DNA from: Hippopus hippopus
Taxonomy: Eukaryota; Mollusca; Bivalvia; Cardiida; Cardiidae
Direction: 5' to 3'
DNA length: 64,000 nt
Assembly: GCA_946811185.2 (NCBI GenBank)
Contig: OX328105.1
Coordinates: forward strand, 36,954,974 to 37,018,973
The position numbers and the translations under genes are program-made. The number at the start of each line of letters is the position of its first letter. The first letter of the stretch is position 1. The notes under the pieces were generated by a model, which saw only the letters and a list, made by a program, of their open reading frames with translations, was not told where the DNA came from and searched no databases. This document shows positions 1 to 10,792 of the stretch, piece after piece.

Positions 1-960
1 GCAAATCTCGGCAGCTTCCGTCTTTTAATATGAGAGTTAGGGGCCGTACACCTTAAGGTAAAAGCTGTTCTGTATCCCATGGCAATTGAGAACCAAATAT
101 GGTGGGGTTATTTGCTACTCTATGAAATGTAAAAATAGACATAATTTACTCGTGAAGTTAAACATAAAGTTTAATGAAAAAAATAGTGATTTTTGACTGA
201 AAAATTATGAACAACACATTTTCATCGTTTTTTTTTTTTAAATAAAATCAGATGTGTTCTCTCCGTCCAAGAAAAATAAAAAAAAAAAAACTTGACATTT
301 CGTTTTGGTGTAATCGATTAAAATGTCAGTTTCCATAAAAATCAAACAGACTTTACTTTCTTACTACTCATGTGTTAGATGAAAAGCAGTCCTCATTTTG
401 CGGAATATACGAACTAAAAGAGAACAAGAAAGATCTTCTTACACAAGATGGGCGTCGTAAGAGGTACAGGACTATTGACACTGTTTTTGTGGTCCAATAT
501 GAAGAGAAATAATGAAAAGGAGGGCACCACGCCAGCAATTGTCTGTTTTTCCTCGCTGTTTTGCATATTTTTGGAAAGTGAATACTGATTGTCTATGGCT
601 TATGATAAATAATATAAATATGAAGTTTCATCGAATTTTATCCAGTAGTTCAAGAGATATTGGTCCATAACGGAAATATACATCAAGCCCCCTTTTTCCA
701 TCATACGGCATTAAACAAAAAACAAAAAACCAAAAAGTATAGTCTATCGGCGGACTATCATAAGGAACACATGTATAAAGTTTCATCAGTTTTCGTCAAG
801 GTATTAAGAAGATATCTGTCCGGACGGACGGACAAACGGACGGACGGACGGACGGACAGACGGACGGACGGACAAATAAAAAACTATATACCTTCGCCTT
901 CGGCGAGAAAAACGCAGAGATTGTGGAAGATAAGTACACATCACAAAAAATGTTGATAAT
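1..960. repeat. Dispersed repeat with (GGAC)n tract
   Basis: The sequence TGAAGTTTCATC occurs twice in related contexts, followed by a GGAC tetranucleotide tract at 820-874 and a small hairpin (TTCGCCTTCGGCGA, near 892-905). Bases about 430-500 resemble the ends of the inverted repeat arms at 28553 and 36745 (AACAAGAAAGATCTT, GGGCGTCGTAAGAGG). I read this as a decayed, non-coding mobile repeat whose family I cannot name. Confidence 0.5.
820..874. repeat. GGAC microsatellite
   Basis: This is a tract of GGAC units with a few substitutions (GGACAAAC, GGACAGAC). Short open frames on both strands here are low-complexity artefacts. Confidence 0.9.
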
Positions 961-2473
961 AACATGAAGTACGGTGTGATATACATAACTGAATAAACGA
1001 GATGAAAATGCACATCTGCATGAAAGTCTGAATCAGTCTTTCACACGGCCACACGATACTAGGTTTCTAATGTGCGAGGGTCATTTAAGACACAGGTGCT
1101 TGACACATTTTGCTGTTACACCCCCTATATAGATACAACAAAGGTTGTATGATACCAGACATGTCAGGCACCTGTGATTTAAGAAAAAATATGTAATAAA
1201 TGACCTCATATAACGACGTATTTCAAATGACGTAATTGTTTTGTCATTAACTGAAATATTGTATCGAAAATTTTGTATCGGAAAATTGCAGGGTACTCGT
1301 ATTCTCGTACGGTATTCCATGATTTTTCACTAACAATTGTAAATAATTTGAAAAATAACGTTTCAGGTATCTAAAGAATACTTGAATGTACAAATCATAT
1401 CGATTCTATACCCGATTCGTATAGAATTTAATGTAAATTTTATGTTATTATTTCTGATAGCTCCTTTATACTGAAACGTATAGAATGATTTCTGATTCCA
1501 GAATCATTAACCGAGGACTTAATTTTCGAAAATCTGACGTTTGATTCAAGTGTTTACGAAAACTAATGATTATATTATTTGAAACAATTTCGTTTTATCT
1601 GAGTTAGCGTAGATCATATTGGCCTGTTGGGCGAGACTAAGTTAACAACCAATGTCTCTGTTTCCTTAAGAGACAGATTTCAAAGGTAATCTTATTCAAA
1701 AACAACATTGTTAACTGAAGTTTCAAAGCGGATTACCGATGCATATATTATTCTACGTCGTACCAAAATTGGGGTACTTCTTTCGATTGTGGCATTTGGC
1801 GACATAACGGAAATTTGAAAATATACCGTAGGCCAATAGATCTACACTTTCTTATATGTGTTTGGAATGTATAGTCAGATTTCTTTGAAATTTTACGCAA
1901 AATGTGGTAATTGATCAATAGTTACATACCATACATGAAAACTTCATGTTATACAGTTATTTATATTACCAAACAACAAAGACGATGTCTGGATCTCTAC
2001 ATTGAATTTTAGCGTGCACGTCGGTCACTATGATTGTGTGGTGGTGTACTTTTATAAAGAAATTTAGCGTCCGTTCGAGTTGAACTGCAATACCTCAACA
2101 CATTGTGCCTCAATAGCCAGACCGTATGTTCACTGTCCATGACAATATGTAGACATCAAGTTCATGTGACAGGATTGTCTAATTAAATTTTGTACTAGGT
2201 TTGGCCATCGTGATGGTGACATTTCACCGGTAAACTGTTTTTATGCGATAGCAAAACTATCTTATTGTTACTCCTAGGTTCGTTCAGTGTCGTTTGTGCT
2301 ATATGTAGAGTAAGATTACATGAGTATGCCGAATATCTTGGGTGACTTAGCATCAAGGACAGGGTACACAAAACGCATGTCAGATCTTGGATCAAGACTG
2401 TCATATTTTTTCATAATTACGCAATCAAAAGAGGTAGATTGTATTAAAACTTTACTTTTAATTATGTTTTCGC
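961..2473. other. Non-coding stretch, nothing recognised
   Basis: AT-rich DNA upstream of the receptor gene. I see no coding exon, RNA gene or clear repeat structure. The open frames here are short, lack splice context and match no family I know. Confidence 0.5.
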
Positions 2474-2790
2474 TGAGCCCCGGTAGCGCAGTCGGTAGCG
2501 TACAGGACTCAAGAACAGGAGGTCGCTTGTTCGTTCCCCGGCTCGGCCAATCTCCTTCCGAGGATTATTGATAGTCATTGCGACAGGATTCATTCCTCTC
2601 TCACCGCTGATCATCATTTCGACGATAGACATGTGGCAAAACAGCCAGTGGCTTGGAAAGAATATTGTGTGGAGTACTGGTAGAAGAAACTCCAGGAAAG
2701 CATGGATATGTGTACTGGCCGCCGTGATATAACTGAAATATTGTTGAAATCAGCGTTAAACATCATGCAATAAATCGTTTGATATGTTTT
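2474..2790 (+). mobile_element. tRNA-derived SINE (family 1)
   Basis: The head starts GAGCCCCGGTAGCGCAGTCGG and contains a pol III A-box-like TAGCGCAGTCGG at 2484-2495 and a B-box-like TGTTCGTTCCC at 2528-2538. The body contains ATTGCGACAGGATTCATTCC and AAACTCCAGGAAAGCATGG. The 3' core reads GGCCGCCGTGATATAACTG, then a CGTTAAACATC tail. The same head and body recur at 36971 and 55556, and inverted at 4750 to 5400. Non-autonomous retroposon. Confidence 0.85.
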
Positions 2791-2879
2791 CACCCGTTCA
2801 GTTATGTCCACATTATAGGAATGATCTTCGTCTGTCTCTCTTTCAATCCGTTTGTCCATTTCGGCCATGCAATTTTTTG

Positions 2880-3080
2880 TCCGCCCCAGAACATGTTTGT
2901 ACCTTAATAAGACGATGTGCAGAGCAGAGGTTTTAGACGCCAGGGCCCAAAGTCAAGGTGACAAGGTCACAGCATAGGTCAAGGGTCAGCAGAATGCATG
3001 ACTTAACCATGCAGACTCAAGGTCAAGGTCTTCTTTTGAGGGTCAAGTGCTTGATCCTTCAACTTCGAGTCTGCTCCATA
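2880..3080. promoter_or_regulatory. Cluster of AGGTCA-type half-sites upstream of exon 1
   Basis: Between about 2955 and 3045 there are several AGGTCA or AAGGTCA motifs: CAAGGTGACAAGGTCAC, ATAGGTCAAGGGTCAGC, CAAGGTCAAGGTC and GAGGGTCAAG. Such half-sites can bind nuclear receptors, and the cluster lies about 1.2 kb before the start codon. It may equally be part of a dispersed clam repeat, so a regulatory role is only a hypothesis. Confidence 0.3.
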
Positions 3081-4175
3081 TCTCCTTCAACCCTGTTTTG
3101 GATTTTCAAAAAAAATATGATAAGGTGTTTGGTCCAGTAAGAGACTATTAAATTACCTTGAGTAAAACGTTGGGGATTACAAGCGGTGGGGGATATAGCT
3201 GTCCATCAGATTGCCATCTTGTTTATTTTGCATTGTTAAGGTTAAAAGTTTACATGTTTATACGTTGACCTCGTGTACAAGTTATATACTGACATCACTC
3301 AACTCGACTAGCATTCGAACTGTCAAAATGTTTTTGTTCTTACCATTTCTTTTGCAGAGATATATGTGTTAGGCTTTTTATGCCCGATCTCTTAATTTTT
3401 CGTGAGTGAATGATAGACAAAAAATGAAAGCTCAGGTACGGATGTATGAAGAACAGGAAAGAAAACGTGACTCAAAATTTACTAACGGAGTTTGCGTGTA
3501 TTTGCCCGAGACATTTTGGCGGCAAACTTTAGCCCTTTTCTATGCAAGCTGGCTAAGACCTATAAAAATACTAAAAATTATATAAACGACAAATATTTGA
3601 CGCAAAGAAATATTCTAATCTTCTTAGGTATGGTAAAACTGGGGAAAAAATGAGCCTTTAGTTGTCACAAGCAATTTTTCTTGTTTCCACATATTTCCAA
3701 GACTGTGCATTGCGGAGGCTAGTGAAGTAGTAGTTGTGCAGTAACGGTGTATTCGTTTACAGTTGGGCGAGGAATTCTATCCAAGTCTAGAACTTAATTC
3801 TCAGTGCATGACATTTGAAAAGATACATTGGCTAGGACTTTTGTACAGGGAAAAATGAATATAGACGGATCGTGATGATGTGCGTGGATTAATTAAAAAA
3901 ATTTCCAGATATGATAATAGTTCCCGTTTAATGTCATTTTATGGGCGTAACCAGAGATTTAGAAACATTTCCTACCTGAATCGAGACTGTTACTTCCGAC
4001 TGAGAATAGTTGTATCCGTTCACGAATCCATGCATATGTAAGGAATAGTTTTAAGTCTAATAAAGCATTGTAATTCTGGGTCTAAAAGCGACTGTTTAAC
4101 ATAATTCATCTGAGATAAAAGACAATTCTAGTAAAGTCGATTAAATTGTGGGATAACTAACACATATTACGAATT
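3081..4175. other. 5' flank of receptor gene
   Basis: This is presumed promoter and 5' UTR territory. AT-rich segments such as TATAAAAATACT (about 3560) are present, but no TATA box or initiator can be assigned with confidence, and the transcription start is unknown. Confidence 0.4.
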
Positions 4176-4361
4176 ATGATATGTTTGTGGACAAGGTATT
4201 ATGAACTGTTTATTAGTGTTATATACGTATGTGTGATTAATGCAGAATGCTTTGATGCTGACAGTAATTATACCGTTCAAATCGGCCTTTTAGTGCCCCA
4301 TAGAGGGGCGAGGAATCTTGGTGACGAAGCGGAAATAACAATGGAGCTGGCCATTACGAAA
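4176..4361 (+). CDS. Exon 1: signal peptide and start of ANF_receptor domain
   Basis: This exon encodes residues 1-62. The ATG at 4176 is the first Met after an in-frame TAA at 4158. Residues about 11-22 are a hydrophobic stretch (LFISVIYVCVIN) and cleavage is plausible after Ala23, so the mature protein would begin near Glu24-Cys25. The stretch YTVQIGLLVPH (32-42) is the first beta strand typical of receptor cyclases, and MELAIT (56-61) corresponds to the helix written A-I-x-x-I/V in the family. Asn31 lies in an N-Y-T glycosylation sequon. The donor is AAA|GTATGT at 4362, phase 0. It joins directly to exon 2 to give AITK-INSDPAL, the expected family junction, so no exon seems to be missing in between. 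The start is reasonable, but upstream non-coding exons cannot be excluded. Confidence 0.85.
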
Positions 4362-4749
4362 GTATGTACAAGTAGCTTTATTATGATCCTAAAGTGATTA
4401 GATCTCATTCGTCCTTAATAGTCAAAAAAGATATCTTCAGTTAGGACACACACGCACCCGCCCACAATTAAATGCGTTTCCAAGACTGCCTTTGTCTGAA
4501 ATATCTCTGCTTACCGGAAAAGCATATGTCCCAGATAAGCTTTTTATCGATTCTGACTACTGAAACAAGAGATAGGCACCTTAGGGTAATTGAAGCGGTC
4601 TGAGAATTAAGACCCCTCTTTTCGCCGTCTGTCTGTCTGTATGAGACTTTTTTTCTCTGTTGCTCCCTACCTCTCGCACCAGCCCATTGCTGTAAAACAG
4701 CTTTTCAATCCACATATATTTTATAAGGCTTTCCAATCTTTGTTTTGTG

Positions 4750-4948
4750 TTTAAAGCCGTTTTCAATTTCAGTGATATCACGGCGGCCAGTGTACCTATC
4801 GGTGCGCTCCTGGAGTTTCTTCTAACGGTACGTCATACAACACTCTTTACATGCTACTGGCTATTTTCCCGCGTAAACTTTCGTCGAAACGAAAGAGTGG
4901 CGAGAAGGGTATGAATCCTGTCCTCATGACTTTCATCAACACATACCT
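4750..4948 (-). mobile_element. SINE family 1, 3' body (minus strand), split copy
   Basis: Read on the minus strand, this stretch carries GACAGGATTCATACC, AGAAACTCCAGGAGC and ACTGGCCGCCGTGATATCAC, followed by GAAAACGGCTTTAAACAC, in the order of the family-1 SINE body. Its tRNA-like head lies apart at 5327-5400, separated by a MITE-A copy and about 220 bp of other sequence. Confidence 0.75.
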
Positions 4949-4949
4949 T

Positions 4950-5106
4950 TATTCTGCTAAAAAGTTAAATGAAACTTTCTAGTCTAGAGTCAAAAGACCA
5001 AATATTGCATTTTTAAAGTTTAAAGTGCACGTTCTGTTCAGTCTGATCTTGATCTACATTGACCGCAAAAGCGCGTCGAGTCTCGTTTAGCAGCCTAAGG
5101 GTCAAA
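4950..5106. mobile_element. MITE-A copy inserted within a SINE
   Basis: This copy has the MITE-A layout: CCAAATATTGCATTTTTAA, half of the central palindrome (GTGCACGTTCTGTTCAGTC, then TGATCTTGATCTACA) and the right end TTTAGCAGCCTAAGGGTCAA. The left inverted terminal repeat is eroded. It appears to have inserted into a family-1 SINE, separating body from head. Confidence 0.65.
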
Positions 5107-5326
5107 TTGCCCTTTTTGGTATGTTTGTATGGTGATTTATGCAGTTTCCAACATCGTGTCACTGCTTTCATCCATGTTTTCCTATAGCCGCCTTTACCAG
5201 TACTTCGCACAATCTTCACCATATGCCACTGGTTGCTGTTCTACACGGCTATCGTCGAAACATCGTTCAGCGTATTTAAAGGAACGAATCATGTCGCATT
5301 GACTAACATTAATCATTAGAAAGAAA

Positions 5327-5400
5327 CTGACCGAGCTGGGAAGAGAACTAGCGATTCGCAGGGTTCAAGTGTGTACGTTACCGATTGAGATAACGAGATT
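5327..5400 (-). mobile_element. SINE family 1, tRNA-like head (minus strand)
   Basis: On the minus strand this reads TATCTCAATCGGTAACG (A-box-like), then CTAGTTCTCTTCCCAGCTCG (degenerate B box), aligned with the heads at 2474 and 55556. It is the detached 5' part of the copy whose body is at 4750-4948. Confidence 0.65.
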
Positions 5401-6815
5401 GGGTAGTTTTGTTTATTGTGCAAACCAGTTAGATCAAAGATCAGACCGCACAAACAGTGTCGGATCTACCTTGCTCGTTACTCATCAAAGTTACTGCTGT
5501 TTGTATACAAAAAACAACTATGAACAGTGCCTGTTTCTGTTTTTTTTTTTTTCTACAATGCTTACGCCACCATACGATAGTTATTTTATATTGCCCTTTA
5601 CAATGTTATATAATTATGCTGTAATGAGTCTTTAATATTCGTTAGAAAAAGTAAATAATTTGTTTTGCATTACACCCAGATACCAACCTATTGCATACTT
5701 TACTGCAGGAAATGACGCACGTTTGAGAACGGCGCCATGTGAATAAACATAACTCAAAAACTTTGCCGAAAAATTTCTTCTTGAGTCAACAAAACCAGAC
5801 TTCTTGTGTAAGCAACAAATGCAGAAGACCCATTTTCAGTGTTATAGTGTTATTTCGGTAGCAGTGCAAGAGAGCATTTAATGTCTTTGTGATACAAAGT
5901 TTAAAACAATTTTCCTCTTTTATTTTGAAAGTACATGTAACATGTACGCACAAAATATTGTTTACTGAGTCCTTTCAATTATGTTCCTAGAAGAACTGCT
6001 AGTCTAATAAATGGTTTATTATGAATCATAATACGTGTACGTGTCTATCTTCTAAATAGTTAATCATGAACTTGTATGAAGGCATAACAGGTGAACAGAA
6101 ATCCCTTTAATTGGGTGTTCTACATGTATAGATACTAATATCTTCATTCATTTTCAGATACTTGATAGAGTTTCAATTGATGTCACAAGTAGTTTGACAA
6201 ACCTTTCTTGTATGTATTCCTATTAGAATAGTAGTTATGGCAACATTATTATTATTTTTTAATCATGTAGACCAGAATCAAAGTGATAAATGACAACAGT
6301 TTTTTTGCTACAAATTTGTATTTTATTTAATTGAAATCAAGTTTGTTTTACCTGATTTGAATTGCTTACTTGAAAAACATGTTCTTATCACGAAACAGAA
6401 ACTCCAAGGCTTTGTGAATTGTACTGTACTTTGGTATTGTGTTCAGAGCCGTATCTAGATAAAACCATTATCTTCCACTAGATGGCATTCTACAAATACA
6501 CATCTATCTAATTTGGGCATTCTGGGTACAGAAGCGGACTAATTTTTCAAAACTACAACCGTTACTTTGAATTTCAAAATAAAATAAACGTTTACTCAAT
6601 AAAACGCTACCTGGTGCGATTCATTCAGCTATGTTCAGCTAGCATGTAATCTATACACCGGCCATTTATTAAAACAGCCCCTACAGGCTTGGGTAATAGC
6701 TTCGGTATAAGCCCTACTTTTCCCAAGTATGTGGAATGGGTGATGCGTCATAGCAGATAGGTCGAATTTTCGAAGAATATGACATGCGCAGACAACGAGA
6801 TAAAACAGCATATGG
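5401..6815. other. Intron 1, no recognised feature
   Basis: AT-rich intronic DNA with poly-T runs. I see no coding sequence or clear repeat. Confidence 0.45.
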
Positions 6816-7080
6816 CTTGCAACACGCGGAAAGGGGCATTCGGACATTCGCGTTAAGTCTCGTCTCGGATCAGCCTGCGCAGTCCGCGCAGGCTAATCCG
6901 AAACGACACTTTCCGTTTTTATGTAATTTTCTGTTTTGCGCAAGTCTATTGAAGAAAAAAAAAAAAAAACCTAATGTAGACGTAAAGTGCTGTCTCGGAT
7001 TAGCCTGCGCGGACTGCGCAGGCTGATCCGAGACGACGCTTTACCCAAATGTCCGAACGCCCCTTTTCGCTAGTTGCAAG
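6816..7080. mobile_element. MITE-B variant, 265-bp foldback element
   Basis: The ends are inverted: CTTGCAACACGCGGAAAGGG at the left and the near-complement CCCCTTTTCGCTAGTTGCAAG at the right. Inside are two hairpins, GCCTGCGCAGTCCGCGCAGG near the left and GCCTGCGCGGACTGCGCAGG near the right, which also pair with each other. A short poly-A lies in the centre. It has no coding capacity. Confidence 0.85.
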
Positions 7081-7231
7081 ACATATTGTAACTTGATATA
7101 TTTGATTATAGGCAAGGTATTGACGAATTTGTTTCAGGGTATATCAAACTCTTTGCTATGGTAACCAAATTAAGTTACTGTGGAGCAAATAAAAAATTAT
7201 CTTTAAACACTAGAACATTTATCCTAACATA

Positions 7232-7601
7232 TTAAGGTAGTAGACCCCTAATTGAAAACGGCTATTTCCACTATAATATTATCCTACAAAATTTGCTATG
7301 ATTAAAAATGAGTATTATTGTACTACTTTAACCGAGCCAGTTTTTCCTTTTTTTCCTTCTTAGAATTATCATTTATAAATCTTAAACCACTTTATTCTCA
7401 TTACAAAGGGAGATAATAATTACCTCCCTTTTCAGGAAACTAACAAAAGTATCAACAAATAATTTCAAGATAGACATCAAAGGGATTTCTGGTCGGTTAA
7501 AAATGTGCAAAAGTATTATATCAGTATAAATCCTTATTTATCAACTTAAAAGAAATTTTATTTCATGTTGCACTAGAAGCGTTAGGGGTCAACTACCTTA
7601 A
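7232..7601. mobile_element. MITE with TTAAGGTAGT inverted ends, 370 bp
   Basis: The left end TTAAGGTAGTAGACCCCTAA and the right end TTAGGGGTCAACTACCTTAA are inverted repeats of 20 bp with one mismatch. The interior is AT-rich and non-coding. The terminal TTAA could be a target duplication of the piggyBac or Kolobok type. Confidence 0.8.
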
Positions 7602-8323
7602 GTACCATTGAACTCTGAGACAGAGCCCGTTTTGGCGATATGTGAGCCTTTGCAAAATAATTTTTTTCTTTGTAACGAGAACGAAAATCATTCAGAGACT
7701 TTTAGTTGACTCGTAAAGAGAGAAACAGAAAGAAGCTTATGTAAGGGGAAATGAGACATTTATAAGGCACATAATTTACATACACTTTAACTCATCAAGA
7801 AGAATGTTCACCCCAAATTATTTGAAATACACCCAAAAAGTAGGAGTAATGGCTAAAATAAAGTCAATTTGTGAAAAATTTATCCTTTTACCACAAAGTT
7901 TGACCTTGATCGTGGACCTACATGAGCAAATGTTTTACATGGCACATCCATGACTCAAGGAGATAATGGCCCAAAATCATTTTCAAATCCATCCATAAAT
8001 GTAGATAAAGTGGCCATGACAAGCTCATATGACTATTTCGTCTTTTGCCATTTAAATGCATCTTACATGACTTGACGTACACGGACAAATACTTATGTCA
8101 TTTTTACTTATCAAGAAAAACGATTATGAGAAATTATTTTAGAATTCACGCATATCTGTAGAAGTTACCGCCAAGACATGGGCGTGCATGCTGGAATATA
8201 AATGACATTAAAAAGGCGAATTGTGTGATCATTCTGTACAGTCTTACTATGATCTACACTGCCTGTAAAAGGCTCACGTTGTCTAACAAAACAATTGTGC
8301 CATGAACTACGAGGCGAAATGTT
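7602..8323. other. Intron 1, no recognised feature
   Basis: Intronic DNA. A small piece near 8240-8290 (AGTCTTACTATGATCTACAC) resembles the MITE-A centre but is too decayed to delimit. Confidence 0.4.
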
Positions 8324-8534
8324 TTAACCCTTAAGCTGCTAAATAACTCTGATTAAACTTTCAAGCCGATCGTAAAAACCCAAATATTGCTATTTCAGAG
8401 GTATTTTGGGGGCAAAAATGGCTTCTTATCGGACAGTGCAGATCAAGATCAGACTGCACGTTCTGTGCAGTCTGATCTTGATCTGCACTGTACGCAAAAG
8501 GTCCTTGAGTAGCGCTTAGCAGCGTAAGGGTTAT
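8324..8534. mobile_element. MITE-A, near-complete copy
   Basis: TTAA followed by CCCTTAAGCTGCTAA at the left mirrors TTAGCAGCGTAAGGG then TTAT at the right. The centre is a long perfect hairpin: GTGCAGATCAAGATCAGACT, then a short loop, then its complement ending TCTTGATCTGCAC. The flanks TTAA and TTAT suggest a TTAA target duplication with one mutation. Non-coding. Confidence 0.88.
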
Positions 8535-9011
8535 TCAAAGATCTAACAATTTTTTATCTCAGCGAGTCAGGTGGCATGTCTTGAGGGTTGCAATTAGAGT
8601 ATTTGGTAAATACAAATAGTCATACTCTATGAAAATGGGGTTTAATGCATCTTGAAAATGCTTCCGTTCCTACTCCTACAACCAATTTATCACGAGAATT
8701 TATTACGAGAAACAGGAGAGGTTTTGTTTTTTTTTTTAAATCTGGTATTCGTATTTTGTAATACAAAACTTTCTGTGTAATCTTGTTTTCAGGAATTATA
8801 TGGGTACAATCTGATTGAAATGCTTAACGTAATTCATAGTGAATTTGCGATCATTCGAAAATTTGATAACTCGAATTTTACATGTATCTTGTAGATCTAA
8901 GTATCAGTTAGAACTGACAAGCCTACAGTAACTACAGCCTAATAGCAGTTCTGACTTTTCGAATTAATACACCTAGGTCTTATTTTTTTGTATCTAACCT
9001 TTCAAAGTAAG

Positions 9012-9223
9012 TTAACCCTTAGGCCGCTAAGTGCAACAAAAGGACCTTTTGCGGACATGAAGATCAAGATCAGAATGCACAGAACGTGCAGTCTGATCTT
9101 GAATCTACACCGTCCGATAACGAGGTATTCCCACCACCCCAATCACTTTGAAATAGCAACATTAGGCTTTGTACTGTATCGGTTTGAATATATTATTCAC
9201 TTTATCAGCAGGATAAGGGTTAA
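9012..9223. mobile_element. MITE-A copy with intact TTAA target duplication
   Basis: TTAA at 9012-9015 precedes CCCTTAGGCCGCTAA, and ATAAGGG is followed by TTAA at 9220-9223. The central hairpin GAAGATCAAGATCAGAATGC pairs with GCAGTCTGATCTTGA. It is in the opposite internal orientation to the copy at 8324. The TTAA duplication is characteristic of piggyBac-like or Kolobok elements. Confidence 0.88.
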
Positions 9224-9548
9224 TCGTCACAAAAATTAGAAGTGAAAAAAAAGGGTGTGCATTTTGTTCGACTGACTTTTCCCCCCATGTTCTGAATACA
9301 CTCATTATGTAAACAATTTCCATAGACATCTTTTTTATTATCCCGCAAAGAAATTTCTCGTGATCTGATTGGATAACATGCCCCGAACATATATATCATG
9401 TACACTGGCAAAACCAACGTAAAAGCAGTTTCCCTTTCGGGAGCCCCGTATACATGACTACACTTTCAACACAACATCCAAAATGGCGGCGTCGATCAAG
9501 ATTAACATCAAGATTATGCACCAAACTGCACGTTTTACCAAGGTTTCA

Positions 9549-9574
9549 GTGACGTCAGTTACCAGTGACGTCAG
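9549..9574. promoter_or_regulatory. Pair of CRE palindromes in intron 1
   Basis: Two perfect TGACGTCA octamers lie at 9550-9557 and 9566-9573, 16 bp apart, within a short direct repeat (CAGTGACGTCAGTT). TGACGTCA is the consensus CREB/ATF site. An AAAATGGCGGC motif, YY1-like, lies about 70 bp upstream. The site is in intron 1 of the receptor gene. Function is inferred only. Confidence 0.45.
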
Positions 9575-9704
9575 TTTTCATTGAATTGGGGCACTCAGAA
9601 GGGAAATTCTACTTCGTCAGCGTACTCAATTTTTGAAACCAAAAAACAGGTAAATTTCGCTTAACACACGTTGGAATGGTAAAACTTTGCAGTATAATAA
9701 ATTC

Positions 9705-9802
9705 GTTGTACGGTCAGGTGGCATAGGCCTTCGGCTCGAGGCGACATGATTCACCACAGCCGTGAACAAGTTTCCAAGTCCCCTGCCACCTGACCGTACA
9801 AC
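9705..9802. mobile_element. 98-bp element with perfect 19-bp inverted ends
   Basis: GTTGTACGGTCAGGTGGCA at 9705-9723 is the exact reverse complement of 9784-9802. The interior includes GGCCTTCGGCTCGAGGCG. It is too short to code; this is a small foldback element or the fused ends of a deleted transposon. Confidence 0.75.
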
Positions 9803-9870
9803 TAATAATGTTTAGGGTGTCATGCCAAAAGTTGGATCCTTTATGGCTGAGTAGTTTAGGTGGTAGATTA

Positions 9871-10068
9871 GAGTCCGTATTCACCAACCATTTTAAAGAA
9901 CGTTTTTGATTCTTATTATCCAGAATTTTCTAAATTTGAAAGAAACACATCTGATTGGCTAAACCTTTTGGTTCAGCGAATTAGAAGTTGTGTTACTTTC
10001 AAATGTAGAAAATTTTGAAGAGTAAGACTACGAATACTGTAAAGATTGGATGGTGAATACGTACTCTG
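9871..10068. mobile_element. MITE-C copy, 198 bp
   Basis: The left end GAGTCCGTATTCACCAACC is mirrored by GGATGGTGAATACGTACTCTG at the right. The interior carries CTGATTGGCTAAACC opposed to a GGTTCAGCGAATTAGAAG arm, and CAGAATTTTCTAAATTTGAA opposed to TTCAAATGTAGAAAATTTTG. The family recurs at 24705, 35294, 39465 and 51811. Confidence 0.85.
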
Positions 10069-10792
10069 TTCTCAATGGATTATAGTTGTAACGCTGATCA
10101 CTTGGTTTTGCTCTTGATCAAGGCATACAGAATCAAAGTCTAGTACTAGTGCACTCGTCACGACTCGGCCGATTCCGAACCTACATCTAACCTCATCTGT
10201 ATAACGGCCGTTTCCATTTGAACTGCCAATCACATGATCTTATACATGGCGGCGCCACTGTCAGTCGTTTAGCAACGACATAAACAACCTCGATGAAGTT
10301 ATTCACATCTATCTATCTGTCGGTGAAAACTTCAATCGCAATTGATAAACCACGTTAGAAAATGAATGTACGAACTATTTGTCAACTGAAATATATTTAG
10401 AAAGATTTCGATAGAAAATTGAGACTCAGGTTTTCTTTTTTACGAGGAGCCCTACAATTTTCAGAACGGTAAACCGGCGTATTTCCGGCGATGAAATGTA
10501 CCGTGTAGGTGCATATCAAGCTACCAGATACAGCCGAGGGACTTGATGGTTCCCATCACCCGAGGTATGCCGAATGGTACTAGTGAAGTCTAACAAAGAT
10601 GTCAAAAAGTGATTCGTCGCTGTGTTATATCTGAAAAACCGTTGAAAGCGGAAACACACCGTTTAGTTAAATCATTAATCGTATGAAAATGTTGTTATTT
10701 AAAAAGCATATATTGAAAGTAGCTGAAAGTGGCTTTCAAGAACAACCAACCAACTTAAAGGACAGACGAACAAACAACCAAACGAACAAACA
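10069..10792. other. Intron 1, no recognised gene
   Basis: This stretch is somewhat richer in CpG than its surroundings (for example ACATGGCGGCGCC near 10244 and ACCGGCGTATTTCCGGCG near 10472). I found no coding exon. An intronic enhancer or an unannotated non-coding transcript is possible but unsupported. Confidence 0.35.

Noticed and set aside
660..1013. Open frames on both strands over the GGAC tract
   Set aside because: Low-complexity translation of a tetranucleotide repeat (RTDGRTDRRTDG-type and SVRPSVRPSVRP-type).
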